NCBI RefSeq assembly: GCF_900091845.1
Contig: NZ_FMCI01000280.1
Span: forward strand, 1 to 36,490
Length of the DNA stretch: 36,490 bases
Direction of reading: 5' to 3'
DNA from: Streptomyces sp. SolWspMP-5a-2
GTDB taxonomy: Bacteria > Actinomycetota > Actinomycetes > Streptomycetales > Streptomycetaceae
Positions 7,606 through 15,333 of this stretch are shown in pieces. The first letter of the stretch is position 1. Each line of letters opens with the position of its first letter. Below the pieces are notes generated by a model that saw nothing but the letters and a program-made list of their open reading frames with translations, had not been told where the DNA came from and did no database searches. The position numbers were made by a program, and so were the translations under genes.

Positions 7606-8373
7606 ATGCTCGATGCCCCACTCCGCTCGGAGGGCACCGCACCGGCCGTTCCCCGGGCCGCCGCCACGGAGCTCGCCGTAGTCGTCCCCGTCCCGCGCGG
7701 GCTCACCGCACGCTGCGCCCGCGTGCTGGTGTCGCCCTGGTCGCGGCTGTCCCTGCTCCTCGCGCTGCTCGCCGCGGCCGCGGGTTCGGTGCTGCTGTTC
7801 GAGCCGCAGCGGCTGCTGGCCGACGGCTGGCCGCCCCAGCTCGGCGGGGTCACCGCCGCCAGCGTCTTCGCGGTCGCGTACGGGCTGTGCACCGTCGCGT
7901 TCGTGCCCAGACCGCTGCTGAACCTCGCCGCGGGTGCCCTGTTCGGCTCGCAACTGGGGCTGGCCACCGCGCTCGCGGGCACGGTCGTCGGGGCGGGCGT
8001 CGCCTTCGGCCTCGGCAGACTGCTGGGCCAGGAGGCGCTGCGCCCGCTGCTGCGCGGGCGGCTGCTCACGGCCGCCGACGGGCAGCTCAGCAGGCACGGG
8101 TTCCGCTCCATGATGGCGGCCAGGCTCTTCCCCGGGGTGCCGTTCTGGGCGGCGAACTACTGCGCCGCCGTCTCCCGCATGGGCTGGGTTCCGTTCCTGG
8201 TGGCGACCGCGCTGGGCTCCGTCCCCAACACGGCCGCGTACGTCGTCGCGGGCGCCCGCGCCTCCGCGCCGACCTCCCCGGCCTTCCTGATCGCGATGGC
8301 CGCCATCGCCGTACCGGCCCTGGTCGGCACGGTGATCGCGTGGCGCAGGCGCCACCACTTCCGCCTCCGGTGA
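7606..8373 (+). CDS. TVP38/TMEM64-type (VTT domain, DedA-like) membrane protein
   Basis: A 255-aa integral membrane protein. A first membrane segment at about 46-66 (LSLLLALLAAAAGSVLLF) is followed by the VTT/SNARE-associated core: VPRPLLNLAAGALFGSQLGL, then GVAFGLGRLLGQEAL, the conserved ARLFPGVPFWAANYCAAVSRM re-entrant region, and VPNTAAYVVAGA. Two more hydrophobic segments follow. Some members of this superfamily are implicated in lipid or undecaprenyl-phosphate flipping; the role here is unknown. It converges on the cupin gene, with only 10 bp between stop codons. Confidence 0.85.
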   Translation: MLDAPLRSEGTAPAVPRAAATELAVVVPVPRGLTARCARVLVSPWSRLSLLLALLAAAAGSVLLFEPQRLLADGWPPQLGGVTAASVFAVAYGLCTVAFVPRPLLNLAAGALFGSQLGLATALAGTVVGAGVAFGLGRLLGQEALRPLLRGRLLTAADGQLSRHGFRSMMAARLFPGVPFWAANYCAAVSRMGWVPFLVATALGSVPNTAAYVVAGARASAPTSPAFLIAMAAIAVPALVGTVIAWRRRHHFRLR

Positions 8374-8383
8374 GCGGCGGCGG

Positions 8384-9100
8384 CTAACCGCCCGGGTAGA
8401 CGTCGAGGCGCCCGCACATGCCGAACCGGCCGCGCTCGGAGGGCTGTTCGGCGCGGACGGCGGCCCGCGCGAGGTGGCCGGCGTCACCGGCGGCGAGGCG
8501 GTCCAGTTGGACGCCGGTGGCCGCGGCAGCCGCCCCGGCGCCGCGCCGCCAGCGTTCCCGCCACCCGGCGAGCCGGGGTTCGACGAGCGCGGCGGCGGCC
8601 CGGTGGAACTCCGCCAGCGGCTCGGGGCCCTCGGCCGCGCGCAGGGCGAGGAAGCCCTCGACGGCGAGGTCGCGGCGGGCCCGTGCCGCCCGCTCCCGCT
8701 CGGCCTCCGGGGCGTCGGCGGGCAGGGTGGTGGCCGCCGCGTAGGTCGCGGGGTCGGTGAGGAAGCGGGGCGGCAGGGTGAGCACGGCGTCACCGGCCTC
8801 GGGCAGACCGCTGTTCTGCATGAGGACGGTGACGCGCAACTCGCCCTCGTTGACCAGCCGGTGGATGGTCCCCGGGGTGAACCAGGCGACGGTGCCCGGC
8901 TCCAGCGGCGTCTCCTCGTACCTGGACGCGGTCAGGGTCTGCACCGCGCCCCGGCCGCCGGTGACGACGTACGCCTCCGAACAGGTCAGGTGCAGATGGG
9001 GAGTTCCGCCGCGGACGCCGTCGGCGGCGGGCCAGTCGTAGACCGTGAGCCGGGAGACCGCGACCCCGCCCGGCAGCCCCTCGTAGGGCGCGGCGCTCAC
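8384..9100 (-). CDS. Cupin-domain protein
   Basis: A 238-aa protein with an N-terminal cupin barrel. TPHLHLTCSEAYVVTGGRGAVQ carries the HxH...E metal-site pattern of cupin motif 1, and WFTPGTIHRLVNEGELRV resembles motif 2 (PxxxxH). The C-terminal half is charged and helical. Start chosen as GTG 9100, which gives a 4-bp GTGA overlap with the PmoA-like stop, the same junction type as between the first two genes of this operon; a second GTG sits one codon upstream. Context suggests a role in sugar or polyol catabolism, perhaps as an isomerase or binding protein. This is inference. Confidence 0.82.
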   Translation of the reverse strand: MSAAPYEGLPGGVAVSRLTVYDWPAADGVRGGTPHLHLTCSEAYVVTGGRGAVQTLTASRYEETPLEPGTVAWFTPGTIHRLVNEGELRVTVLMQNSGLPEAGDAVLTLPPRFLTDPATYAAATTLPADAPEAERERAARARRDLAVEGFLALRAAEGPEPLAEFHRAAAALVEPRLAGWRERWRRGAGAAAAATGVQLDRLAAGDAGHLARAAVRAEQPSERGRFGMCGRLDVYPGG

Positions 9101-10023
9101 CACGGGTGCGCGGCGAGGTAGTCGGCGATCTCCGCACGCCGCCAGGCGCCGTCGGCGACGACGACCCGATAGCGGCGGGTGAGGGTGTCGCCCGGGGCGA
9201 GCTCCAACTCGTCGTAGAACGCCCAGGACGGGGCGACCGCGGCGAACGGCTCGTTGCGCACGAACCAGTGGGCCGGGTGGGCGCCTTCCGCGCCGAGGTG
9301 GTCGTTCTCGGGGGCGTGCGCGAAGACGAGGGTGGCGTGGCCGTCGGTGCCGTCGTGCTCGCCCGAGTAGGCCAGCCAGGGTGCCTGACGTCCCATCAGG
9401 CCGGGGCCCTCGGCCTCGGGGGCGAGGATCAGACCGTCCCGGAAGGCGCGCGGGCCGCGCCAGAACAGGCCCGTGTAACCGGCCAGTTCACGCCCCGCGG
9501 TGGTCGGGCTGCCGAACCGCAGGGGTTCGTCACGCCGGTTGGTGATGGCGCTGGTCCAGGTCAGCGCCCAGGAACCGGAGTCGTGGTCGATGTCGTGGAT
9601 CTCGACGCGGCGGCTCTCGTCGGCCCACAGGTCACCGCCGTGCGGGTGCCAGGTGAGCCGTTCGGCGATCACCGCCCGGTCGTCGCGGACACCGACCTCG
9701 TCGAAGGCGACGTGCGCCATCGACCCGACGCGCTCGGGGAGTTCGAGGTACCCCTGGCCGTGGACGTAGGAGTTGCCGCCCCACAGGTTGGCGCCCGACA
9801 GGTGCGAGGCGGTCAGGGAGAGGCCCTTGTGCCAGCGGTGGTCGTGCGGGCGGTAGTCGGTGACGACGTCCCCCGCCAGCGTCCTGAGCGGGTGGATGTA
9901 GGGCCGGGACGCCTCCCACGCGGTCTCCGGCCGGTAGACGTAGGAGAGCAGGTCCACGCCGGTCGCCGGATCGGTGACGGTGACGCGGTCGCCGTGCGCG
10001 TGGACGATGCGCGGGGCGCTCAC
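9097..10023 (-). CDS. PmoA-like (DUF6807) family protein
   Basis: A 308-aa protein. Recognisable blocks are SRPYIHPLRTLAGDVVTDYR, PHDHRWHKGLSLTASHLSGANLWGG, FGSPTTAGRELAGYTGLFWRG and HAPENDHLGAEGAHPAHWFVRNEP. These match the family annotated PmoA-like, common in carbohydrate-utilisation loci of Actinobacteria and Planctomycetes and unrelated to working methane monooxygenase. The clustered His residues (PHDHRWHKG) suggest a metal or sugar site. Start GTG 10023 overlaps the upstream dehydrogenase stop by 4 bp (GTGA), implying translational coupling. The biochemical function is not established as far as I know. Confidence 0.8.
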   Translation of the reverse strand: MSAPRIVHAHGDRVTVTDPATGVDLLSYVYRPETAWEASRPYIHPLRTLAGDVVTDYRPHDHRWHKGLSLTASHLSGANLWGGNSYVHGQGYLELPERVGSMAHVAFDEVGVRDDRAVIAERLTWHPHGGDLWADESRRVEIHDIDHDSGSWALTWTSAITNRRDEPLRFGSPTTAGRELAGYTGLFWRGPRAFRDGLILAPEAEGPGLMGRQAPWLAYSGEHDGTDGHATLVFAHAPENDHLGAEGAHPAHWFVRNEPFAAVAPSWAFYDELELAPGDTLTRRYRVVVADGAWRRAEIADYLAAHPW

Positions 10024-11171
10024 GCGGACACCTCCCGGGCGGCGGGGGCCCAGCCGGGCGCGTCGCCGTGCATGGACGTGAAGAAGGGGTCTCCGGGGCC
10101 GATCTCGCCCGCCAGGACCGTGCGGTCGGTGAACGCCGACTTGTAGAGCGCGGCGATCAGTTCGAGGCTGGTGCGCCCGTCGGCGCCGCTGCCGCGCGGC
10201 CGTTCCCCCGCCCGCATGCTCGCGATCAGCTCGCGCAACTGCTCGACGTGGCCGCTGGGGACGTCGGCGCCGAAGTCCTGCCAGCGGGCAACGTCCTCGC
10301 CGGGGACGTCCGGGGCCGGGACGATCCGCCAGTCGGCGTTGCGGTGCCCGTACAGATGGGTCAGCTCGACGGTCGCGCGCTCGCAGTCGATCCGGATGCG
10401 GCTGACCTCGTCGGGGCTCAGGACGCTGTTGACGACGGTGGCCAGCGCGCCGTTCGCGAACCGCACCAGGGCGGTGGAGACGTCCTCGGTCTCCACGTCG
10501 TGCACCAGCCGCCCGGCCATGGCCCGCACCTCGCTCCACGGGCCGAGCAGATCGAGCATCAGGTCCATCTGGTGGATGCCGTGGCCCATGGCGGGCCCGC
10601 CGCCCTCGGTCGCCCACCGCCCGCGCCACGGCACCGCGTAGTAAGCGGTGTCGCGGTACCAGGTGGTCTGGCAGTGCACGACGAGCGGGCGGCCGAGCGC
10701 GCCCCCGGCCAGCAACCGGCGCACCTGCCGCGACCCGGATCCGAAGCGGTGCTGGAAGACGATCGACGCGTACGGTCCCGACTCGGCACCCTCCTCGGCC
10801 TCGACCGCCGCGTAGTCGGCGAGCGTCGGCACCGGCGGCTTCTCGCACCAGACCCAGGCTCCGGCGCGCAGCGCGGCGACGCTCTGCTCCCGGTGCAGGG
10901 TGGGCGGCGTGCAGATGGTGACCAGGTCGGGGCGCTGCTCCGCGAGCATCCGGTCCAGGTCGGTGTAGGCGTGCGGGACCCCGCCCGCCCGGCAGAACTC
11001 CTCGGCCGCGGCGGCGTCGACGTCGACCGCCGCGACGACCTCCACCTCGCCCTCGTCCGCGAGCGCGGTCAGGGCGGACAGGTGGGAGCCGCGCCCGATG
11101 GCGCCGGTGCCGACGACCGCGGCCCGGATGCGGCGGCCGGTGAACCCTGGTGCGGACTGAGGTGTGGACAT
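10020..11171 (-). CDS. Gfo/Idh/MocA-family sugar dehydrogenase
   Basis: A 383-aa NAD(P)-dependent oxidoreductase. The N-terminal Rossmann fold starts with AAVVGTGAIGRGSHLSAL, the EKP motif is present in VWCEKPPVPTLADY, and the second domain has the GHGIHQMDLMLDLLG block with conserved His and Asp. Expected reaction: oxidation or reduction of a cyclic polyol or sugar. It is the first gene of a three-gene operon with a PmoA-like protein and a cupin. Start chosen as ATG 11171; a GGAGGAG lies 14 nt upstream, which is rather far. A LacI-type operator lies about 65 bp upstream, suggesting induction by a sugar ligand of an unlinked repressor. Confidence 0.87.
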   Translation of the reverse strand: MSTPQSAPGFTGRRIRAAVVGTGAIGRGSHLSALTALADEGEVEVVAAVDVDAAAAEEFCRAGGVPHAYTDLDRMLAEQRPDLVTICTPPTLHREQSVAALRAGAWVWCEKPPVPTLADYAAVEAEEGAESGPYASIVFQHRFGSGSRQVRRLLAGGALGRPLVVHCQTTWYRDTAYYAVPWRGRWATEGGGPAMGHGIHQMDLMLDLLGPWSEVRAMAGRLVHDVETEDVSTALVRFANGALATVVNSVLSPDEVSRIRIDCERATVELTHLYGHRNADWRIVPAPDVPGEDVARWQDFGADVPSGHVEQLRELIASMRAGERPRGSGADGRTSLELIAALYKSAFTDRTVLAGEIGPGDPFFTSMHGDAPGWAPAAREVSA

Positions 11172-11230
11172 GGGCGGGATCAGCACTCCTCCGAGGAACG
11201 ACGGCCGAGAGGCGGAACAGCGGACCCCCG

Positions 11231-11260
11231 TTGCAGCAAGCGCTTTCCCCTCCGCTGCAA
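11231..11260. promoter_or_regulatory. LacI-family-type operator upstream of the Gfo-PmoA-cupin operon
   Basis: GCAAGCGCTTTC at 11236-11247 matches the LacI/GalR pattern G-N-AAGCGCTT-N-C with a central CG. It is nested within a second inverted repeat, TTGCAGC (11231-11237) and GCTGCAA (11254-11260). It sits about 65 bp before the start of the dehydrogenase gene. No LacI-family gene is present in the window, so the regulator would act from elsewhere. Confidence 0.6.
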
Positions 11261-11296
11261 CGTAAGCCGAGGCCCCACCGCAGGTCAACACCATGA

Positions 11297-11412
11297 CGCG
11301 GGCGGGGAGGGACGGGGTCGGGGGCGGGCGAGGGAGACGAACGGGGGCGGGAGGGGAGGGGGAAACGGGGCGGGAAGGGGGTGCCGGGGTTAGGGGACCC
11401 GGGGGGCGGTGA
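11297..11412 (+). other. G-rich, purine-biased intergenic tract
   Basis: More than 110 bp with many runs of three to six G (ggggcggg, ggggagggggaaacgggg) and few pyrimidines on the + strand. It could form G-quadruplex structures. It lies in the roughly 800-bp gap between the sugar operon start and uppP. No gene is seen in it. Confidence 0.6.
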
Positions 11413-11554
11413 GTCGGGGTGGGTCCTGGGCCGTCAGGTCCGGATCGGGGCGGGCGGGGTCCCGGGGGCGTCGGATCGGGGGCCGTCGGTCCAGGCGCGT
11501 CGGATCCGGATCAGCAGGCAGATCACCGGGCACGTCACGTGCGACTGTCGTCGA

Positions 11555-11649
11555 GTCAGGTCCGACGACGGTCAGGTCCAGGCACGTCAGGTCCGACGAC
11601 GGTCGGGTCCAGGTACGTCAGGTCCGGACGGTCGGCGGGGTCCGGGCAC
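11555..11649. repeat. 31-bp tandem repeat, about three copies
   Basis: Copies at 11555-11585, 11586-11616 and 11617-11649 begin with GTCAGGTCCG(A)CGACGG and end AGGCAC or AGGTAC. The first two differ at two positions; the third is diverged. Worn relatives extend upstream to about 11430. Unlike other repeats in this window, it does not touch a gene end. The remaining stretch 11650-11871 holds no convincing ORF. Confidence 0.8.
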
Positions 11650-11871
11650 GTGGGGCGCGGCGCCCGCTCCCCGGTGTCCCGCCGGGGCGTCTCGTGTCCC
11701 GGGGCAGGTCAGCGGCCTTGCCGTACCGTCCTGCCGCGCACCCCGGGCCCGTCGCGCCGCGCGTCCCCGCGGCGTCCGCCGCTGCTCCGGCATACCGTTG
11801 CGCCGCCCGGCGGTCCGTGGTCGTCGGCCCTGGCGGCGCCCGCCCGTCAAACCCCTGTGCCTGAGCCGTCG

Positions 11872-11896
11872 TCCGGGGACGCTAGGCTTCCCCGGA
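11872..11896. promoter_or_regulatory. Perfect 8-bp inverted repeat over a -10 element before uppP
   Basis: TCCGGGGA (11872-11879) and TCCCCGGA (11889-11896) flank a 9-nt spacer containing TAGGCT, a plausible -10 hexamer (11883-11888). The site lies 76 bp before the uppP ATG. An operator covering the promoter, or a hairpin at the transcript 5' end, are both possible. Confidence 0.45.
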
Positions 11897-11972
11897 CACC
11901 CGTGATCACCGCGCCGGGTGGCGTGGCGTTTTCTCCGGACTCCCTCGATCAGCGCTTGGACACCATCACCCC

Positions 11973-12848
11973 ATGTCTTGGTTTGAATCCCTCATCCTCG
12001 GACTCGTCCAGGGGCTGACCGAGTTCCTCCCCGTCTCCTCCAGCGCGCATCTGCGGCTGACGGCGGCGTTCTCCGGCTGGTCGGACCCCGGCGCCGCCTT
12101 CACCGCGATCACGCAGATCGGCACCGAGGCCGCCGTCCTGATCTACTTCCGCAAGGACATCGGGCGGATCATCTCCGTCTGGACTCGCTCCCTGTTCAAC
12201 AAGGAGCTGCGCTCCGACCACGACGCCCAGATGGGCTGGCTGGTGATCGTCGGCTCGATCCCGATCGGCGTCCTCGGCCTGCTGTTCAAGGACCACATCG
12301 AGGGCCCGTTCCGCGACCTGCGGATCACCGCGACGATGCTGATCGTGGTCGGCGTGATCATAGGCATCGCAGACCGGCTCGCCGCCCGCGACGAGGACGG
12401 CGGCAAGCACCGCGCCCCCAAGCAGCGCAAGGAGCTGAAGGACCTCGGCGTCAAGGACGGTCTGATCTTCGGCTTCTGCCAGGCGATGGCCCTCATCCCG
12501 GGCGTCTCCCGCTCCGGCGCCACCATCAGCGGCGGCCTGTTCATGGGCTACCGCCGTGAGGCTGCCGCCCGTTACTCCTTCCTGCTCGCCATCCCCGCCG
12601 TGCTGGCCTCGGGCGTCTTCGAGACGAAGGACGCCCTGGAGGGCGGTCACGTCGCCTGGGGCCCGACGCTGTTCGCGACGGCGATCGCCTTCGTCTCCGG
12701 GTACGCGGTCATCTCCTGGTTCATGAAGTGGATCTCCAGCAAGAGCTTCATGCCGTTCGTCTGGTACCGCGTCGTGCTCGGCATCGTCATCATCGCGCTG
12801 GTCACGGCGGGTGTGCTCAGCCCGCACGCCGCCGAATCGGCCGGCTGA
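11973..12848 (+). CDS. uppP: Undecaprenyl-diphosphatase UppP/BacA
   Basis: A 291-aa polytopic membrane enzyme that dephosphorylates undecaprenyl diphosphate to recycle the lipid carrier for peptidoglycan synthesis; overexpression typically gives bacitracin resistance. The catalytic (E/Q)xxxE region QGLTEFLPVSSSAHL is at residues 13-27, and the second signature PGVSRSGATISGG is in the middle. About eight hydrophobic segments and the 291-aa length agree with the family. ATG 11973 begins the canonical MSWFESLILGLVQG; there is no obvious Shine-Dalgarno sequence. A palindrome covering a candidate -10 lies upstream. Confidence 0.94.
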   Translation: MSWFESLILGLVQGLTEFLPVSSSAHLRLTAAFSGWSDPGAAFTAITQIGTEAAVLIYFRKDIGRIISVWTRSLFNKELRSDHDAQMGWLVIVGSIPIGVLGLLFKDHIEGPFRDLRITATMLIVVGVIIGIADRLAARDEDGGKHRAPKQRKELKDLGVKDGLIFGFCQAMALIPGVSRSGATISGGLFMGYRREAAARYSFLLAIPAVLASGVFETKDALEGGHVAWGPTLFATAIAFVSGYAVISWFMKWISSKSFMPFVWYRVVLGIVIIALVTAGVLSPHAAESAG

Positions 12849-12986
12849 CCGTCCGGCCGGAACTCGCCCACCGGATCCCGTACTTGACCGTCCAGCGCCA
12901 CCCCGGCCCCACTCGTGACCAACGACATAGCGGCCGGGTAGCGGGCTGGTAGCGCAGTGTCAGTGCTTGCCCCTAGGCTGTTCGGC

Positions 12987-13166
12987 ATGTCCCCCGATTC
13001 CGTGGTCCCTGGTTCCGTGCGGTCCGCCGCCGAGGTGAACGAGCAGATCCGGTCGTTGTGGCTGCGCGCGAGAGGCTCCCTCTCGGCCCAGGAGCGCGAG
13101 GAGTACGAGCTGCTGGTGGTCGAGTGGGCCGAGGCGATCCGCGAGGCCGTGGTCGAAGCGGCCTGA
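12987..13166 (+). CDS. Small 59-aa acidic helical protein
   Basis: A 59-aa protein with one long predicted helix (SLSAQEREEYELLVVEWAEA) and no cysteines or membrane segment. Start ATG 12987 is favoured because TAGGCT (12974-12979) lies exactly 7 nt upstream, giving a leaderless transcript; a longer frame from 12957 would include the promoter. It lies 65 bp before the phosphotransferase-like gene on the same strand and could be co-transcribed with it. No family recognised. Codon use is typical of the window. Confidence 0.65.
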   Translation: MSPDSVVPGSVRSAAEVNEQIRSLWLRARGSLSAQEREEYELLVVEWAEAIREAVVEAA

Positions 13167-13231
13167 ACGCCCCGGACGCCGCGCACCCCGACCGGTCGGG
13201 CCGTCCGCGCCCCGCTCCGCGCACCCCGCTC

Positions 13232-13801
13232 ATGAACCATCTCAGCGACGTTCCCCCGCGCCAGGGCCTGGTCGTCTTCCTCAACGGCACGTCCAGTTCG
13301 GGCAAGTCGAGCATCGCGGCCGAGCTGCTGCCGATGCTCGACGAGCCGTACTTCCATCTGCCCGTCGACGCGTTCCACGCGATGCGGTCCCGGGTCCCCG
13401 TCCCGCCGGACGCCCTGCCCACCGTCCTGCACCGGACCTGGCAGGGCTTCCACCGCGCCGTCGCGGGAATGGCCGCCGCCGGGAACAACGTCGTCGTCGA
13501 CCATGTGCTGAGCGCCGAGTGGCGATTGCGTGACTGCCTGGCGGTCCTGTCCGCGCCCGACGTCGTCCTCGTCGGCGTGCACTGCGACGCGGCCGAGCTG
13601 ACCCGGCGCGAGCGCGAGCGCGGGGACCGCCCGGAGGGGCTGGCCGTACGGCAGTTGGCGCAGGTGCACGCGCACGGCGTCTACGACCTGGAGTGCGACA
13701 CCGGCCGGTCGTCGGCGCGGGAATGCGCGCTGCGCATCAAGGAGTTCCTGCCGGACCGTCCCCGCCCGACGGCGTTCGAGCGCCTGCGGACGAGGAGTTG
13801 A
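13232..13801 (+). CDS. Chloramphenicol-phosphotransferase-like P-loop kinase
   Basis: A 189-aa P-loop kinase. The Walker A motif is NGTSSSGKSS (residues 18-27), close to the start as in chloramphenicol 3-O-phosphotransferase of S. venezuelae. HLPVDAFHAMRSR (42-54) carries the aspartate that acts as general base in that enzyme. An Arg-rich lid (ELTRRERERGDRPEGLA) follows, then QVHAHGVYDLECDT. The real substrate may not be chloramphenicol, since many paralogues of this fold have no known substrate. Start ATG 13232 precedes the P-loop by the usual distance; there is no clear ribosome binding site. Confidence 0.83.
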   Translation: MNHLSDVPPRQGLVVFLNGTSSSGKSSIAAELLPMLDEPYFHLPVDAFHAMRSRVPVPPDALPTVLHRTWQGFHRAVAGMAAAGNNVVVDHVLSAEWRLRDCLAVLSAPDVVLVGVHCDAAELTRRERERGDRPEGLAVRQLAQVHAHGVYDLECDTGRSSARECALRIKEFLPDRPRPTAFERLRTRS

Positions 13802-13865
13802 GCACGCCCCGGCCGGTGAGTCGTCGGCGCACCCGGCGCCACGAGGGCCGCGACGGCGCCGGGGA

Positions 13866-14606
13866 TCAGCGGCCGCCCGCGACCCGCAGGACCGCACCGG
13901 TCGTGTAGGACGCGTCCGGGGACATCAGCCATGCCACCGCCGCCGCGATCTCCTCGGGCTGTCCCGGCCTGCGCAGCGGGATGCCGGGCGCCATCCGGTG
14001 TGCGCGCTCCGGGTCGCCCATCGCCGCGTGCATGTCCGTGTCGACGGCCCCGGGGGCGACCGCGTTGACCCGGACGCCGTCCGGCCCCAGCTCCTTGGAC
14101 AGGCCCAGGGTGAGGGTGTCCACGGCCGCCTTGGTCGCCGCGTAGTGGACGTACTCGCCGGGGCTGCCGAGCGTGGCCGCCCCCGACGAGATGTTGACGA
14201 TGGCGCCGCTCCCCCGCGCGGTCATCAGCCGGGCCGCCCGGCGCGAACAGAGCAGCGTGCCGAGGAGGTTGACGTCGACGACGCGGCGCAGCACGTCCGT
14301 GTCGGTGTCGGCGAGGCGTCCGAGCGGGCCGCTCACCCCCGCGTTGTTCACCAGCCCGGTGACCGGCCCGAGTTCGGCCTCGGCGACGTCGAACAGCCGC
14401 TCCACGTCGGCCTCTTCGGCGGTGTCCACCCGGACGGTGACACACCGCGCGCCCGCCGCCCGCACCTCCCGCGCGACCTCCTCGGCGGCGTCCGCGTCCC
14501 GCACGTACCCGAGCGCCACGTCGTGCCCGTCGGCGGCGAGCCGTCGGCAGACGGCGGCACCGATCCCTCTGCTGCCACCGGTGACGACCGTGACGGGTCG
14601 GGTCAT
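13866..14606 (-). CDS. Short-chain dehydrogenase/reductase
   Basis: A 246-aa classical SDR. It has a cofactor loop TGGSRGIG at about residues 8-15, NNAG, and active-site Ser plus YAATK (Tyr-x-x-x-Lys). GYVRDAD after strand 2 suggests NADP(H). The expected role is oxidation or reduction of a small alcohol or ketone; the substrate is unknown. Start ATG 14606 is supported by a strong GGAGGAGGAG 5 nt upstream. A 17-bp perfect palindrome lies about 42 bp upstream and probably binds a dimeric repressor. It is divergent from the SnoaL-like gene. Confidence 0.88.
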   Translation of the reverse strand: MTRPVTVVTGGSRGIGAAVCRRLAADGHDVALGYVRDADAAEEVAREVRAAGARCVTVRVDTAEEADVERLFDVAEAELGPVTGLVNNAGVSGPLGRLADTDTDVLRRVVDVNLLGTLLCSRRAARLMTARGSGAIVNISSGAATLGSPGEYVHYAATKAAVDTLTLGLSKELGPDGVRVNAVAPGAVDTDMHAAMGDPERAHRMAPGIPLRRPGQPEEIAAAVAWLMSPDASYTTGAVLRVAGGR

Positions 14607-14647
14607 GAGGGCTCCTCCTCCAGGCGGGCGATCTCCCCTCACTCTAA

Positions 14648-14664
14648 TGATCGATCATCGATCA
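14648..14664. promoter_or_regulatory. Perfect palindromic operator upstream of the SDR
   Basis: TGATCGATCATCGATCA: two 8-bp arms (TGATCGAT/ATCGATCA) around a single C. It sits in an AT-rich island between divergent genes, 42 bp before the SDR start. The size and symmetry suit a TetR-type dimer. No such regulator is next to it. Confidence 0.6.
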
Positions 14665-14841
14665 AACCAGCCGCGGCGGGAAAGCAGGGGCACGGGCGCA
14701 CAGCGGGAGCGCTGGTCAGAGCGCCCCGGCGGCTGTGGCCGCGTCGACGGGCCGCCGGATGCCGGGCCCCGGCGACGCCACGCGGAAGGTTGTGGTCGCA
14801 GGGCCCTTGGCCTCGCCCCGTCCGTGCCCAACAATGATCCA

Positions 14842-15315
14842 ATGACGCAGCGCGTGGAACTCGCCACCGTGATCGACCGGTTGGCCGTCGACGAGTGGGT
14901 GACCGAGTACGCGGCCGCGCTGGACGACGGCGACTGGACGGCGTACCGGGCCCTCTTCGCACCCGGTGGCCGGGCGGACTACCGGTCGGCGGGCGGTGTC
15001 GAGGGGGACGCGGAGGAGGTCGCCCAGTGGCTCGCGGGGAGCCTGCGGCTGTTCTCGATGCGCCAGCACCTGATCGTCAACCGCCGGATCCGGTTCGGGG
15101 CGCTGGAGCAGGACCTCGGCGACACCGCGCGGGTGCGGGCCGACTTCATCAACCCGATGCGCTTCGCCACGGACCGCGACGCGGGGCCGGAGGGTTCCCC
15201 GGCCGGTGCCCCGGACTTCGAGTGCGGCGGACGGTACGACTTCGGCCTGGTGCGCACGGCCGACGGCTGGCGCTTCATCGAGGTCGTGGTGACGGAGAAG
15301 TGGCGCCGGTCGTAA
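14842..15315 (+). CDS. SnoaL-like / NTF2-fold protein
   Basis: A 157-aa protein whose start, LAVDEWVTEYAAALDDGDWTAYRALFAPGGRADYRSAGG, is the standard opening of SnoaL_4/NTF2-like proteins (YxxxLDxGDWxAYxxLF). It ends with the sheet segment YDFGLVRTADGWRFIEVVVT. Members bind small hydrophobic ligands and act as cyclases, isomerases, hydratases or non-catalytic carriers. Start ATG 14842; there is no strong Shine-Dalgarno sequence and the mRNA may be leaderless. It is divergent from the SDR across about 235 bp, so the two may share regulation. Confidence 0.85.
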   Translation: MTQRVELATVIDRLAVDEWVTEYAAALDDGDWTAYRALFAPGGRADYRSAGGVEGDAEEVAQWLAGSLRLFSMRQHLIVNRRIRFGALEQDLGDTARVRADFINPMRFATDRDAGPEGSPAGAPDFECGGRYDFGLVRTADGWRFIEVVVTEKWRRS

Positions 15316-15333
15316 GCCCCGCGCCGCCGGTGA

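Noticed and set aside
9097..10023. Particulate methane monooxygenase subunit
   Set aside because: The PmoA-like label is historical. The protein is soluble-looking, with no membrane segments and no pmoB or pmoC nearby.
10068..11393. 441-codon + strand frame over the Gfo/Idh gene
   Set aside because: Antisense shadow; the real gene has the Rossmann and EKP motifs and an operator upstream.
13232..13801. Chloramphenicol resistance gene proper
   Set aside because: Fold and key residues fit the CPT family, but no biosynthetic or resistance context exists here, so the specific substrate call is not justified.
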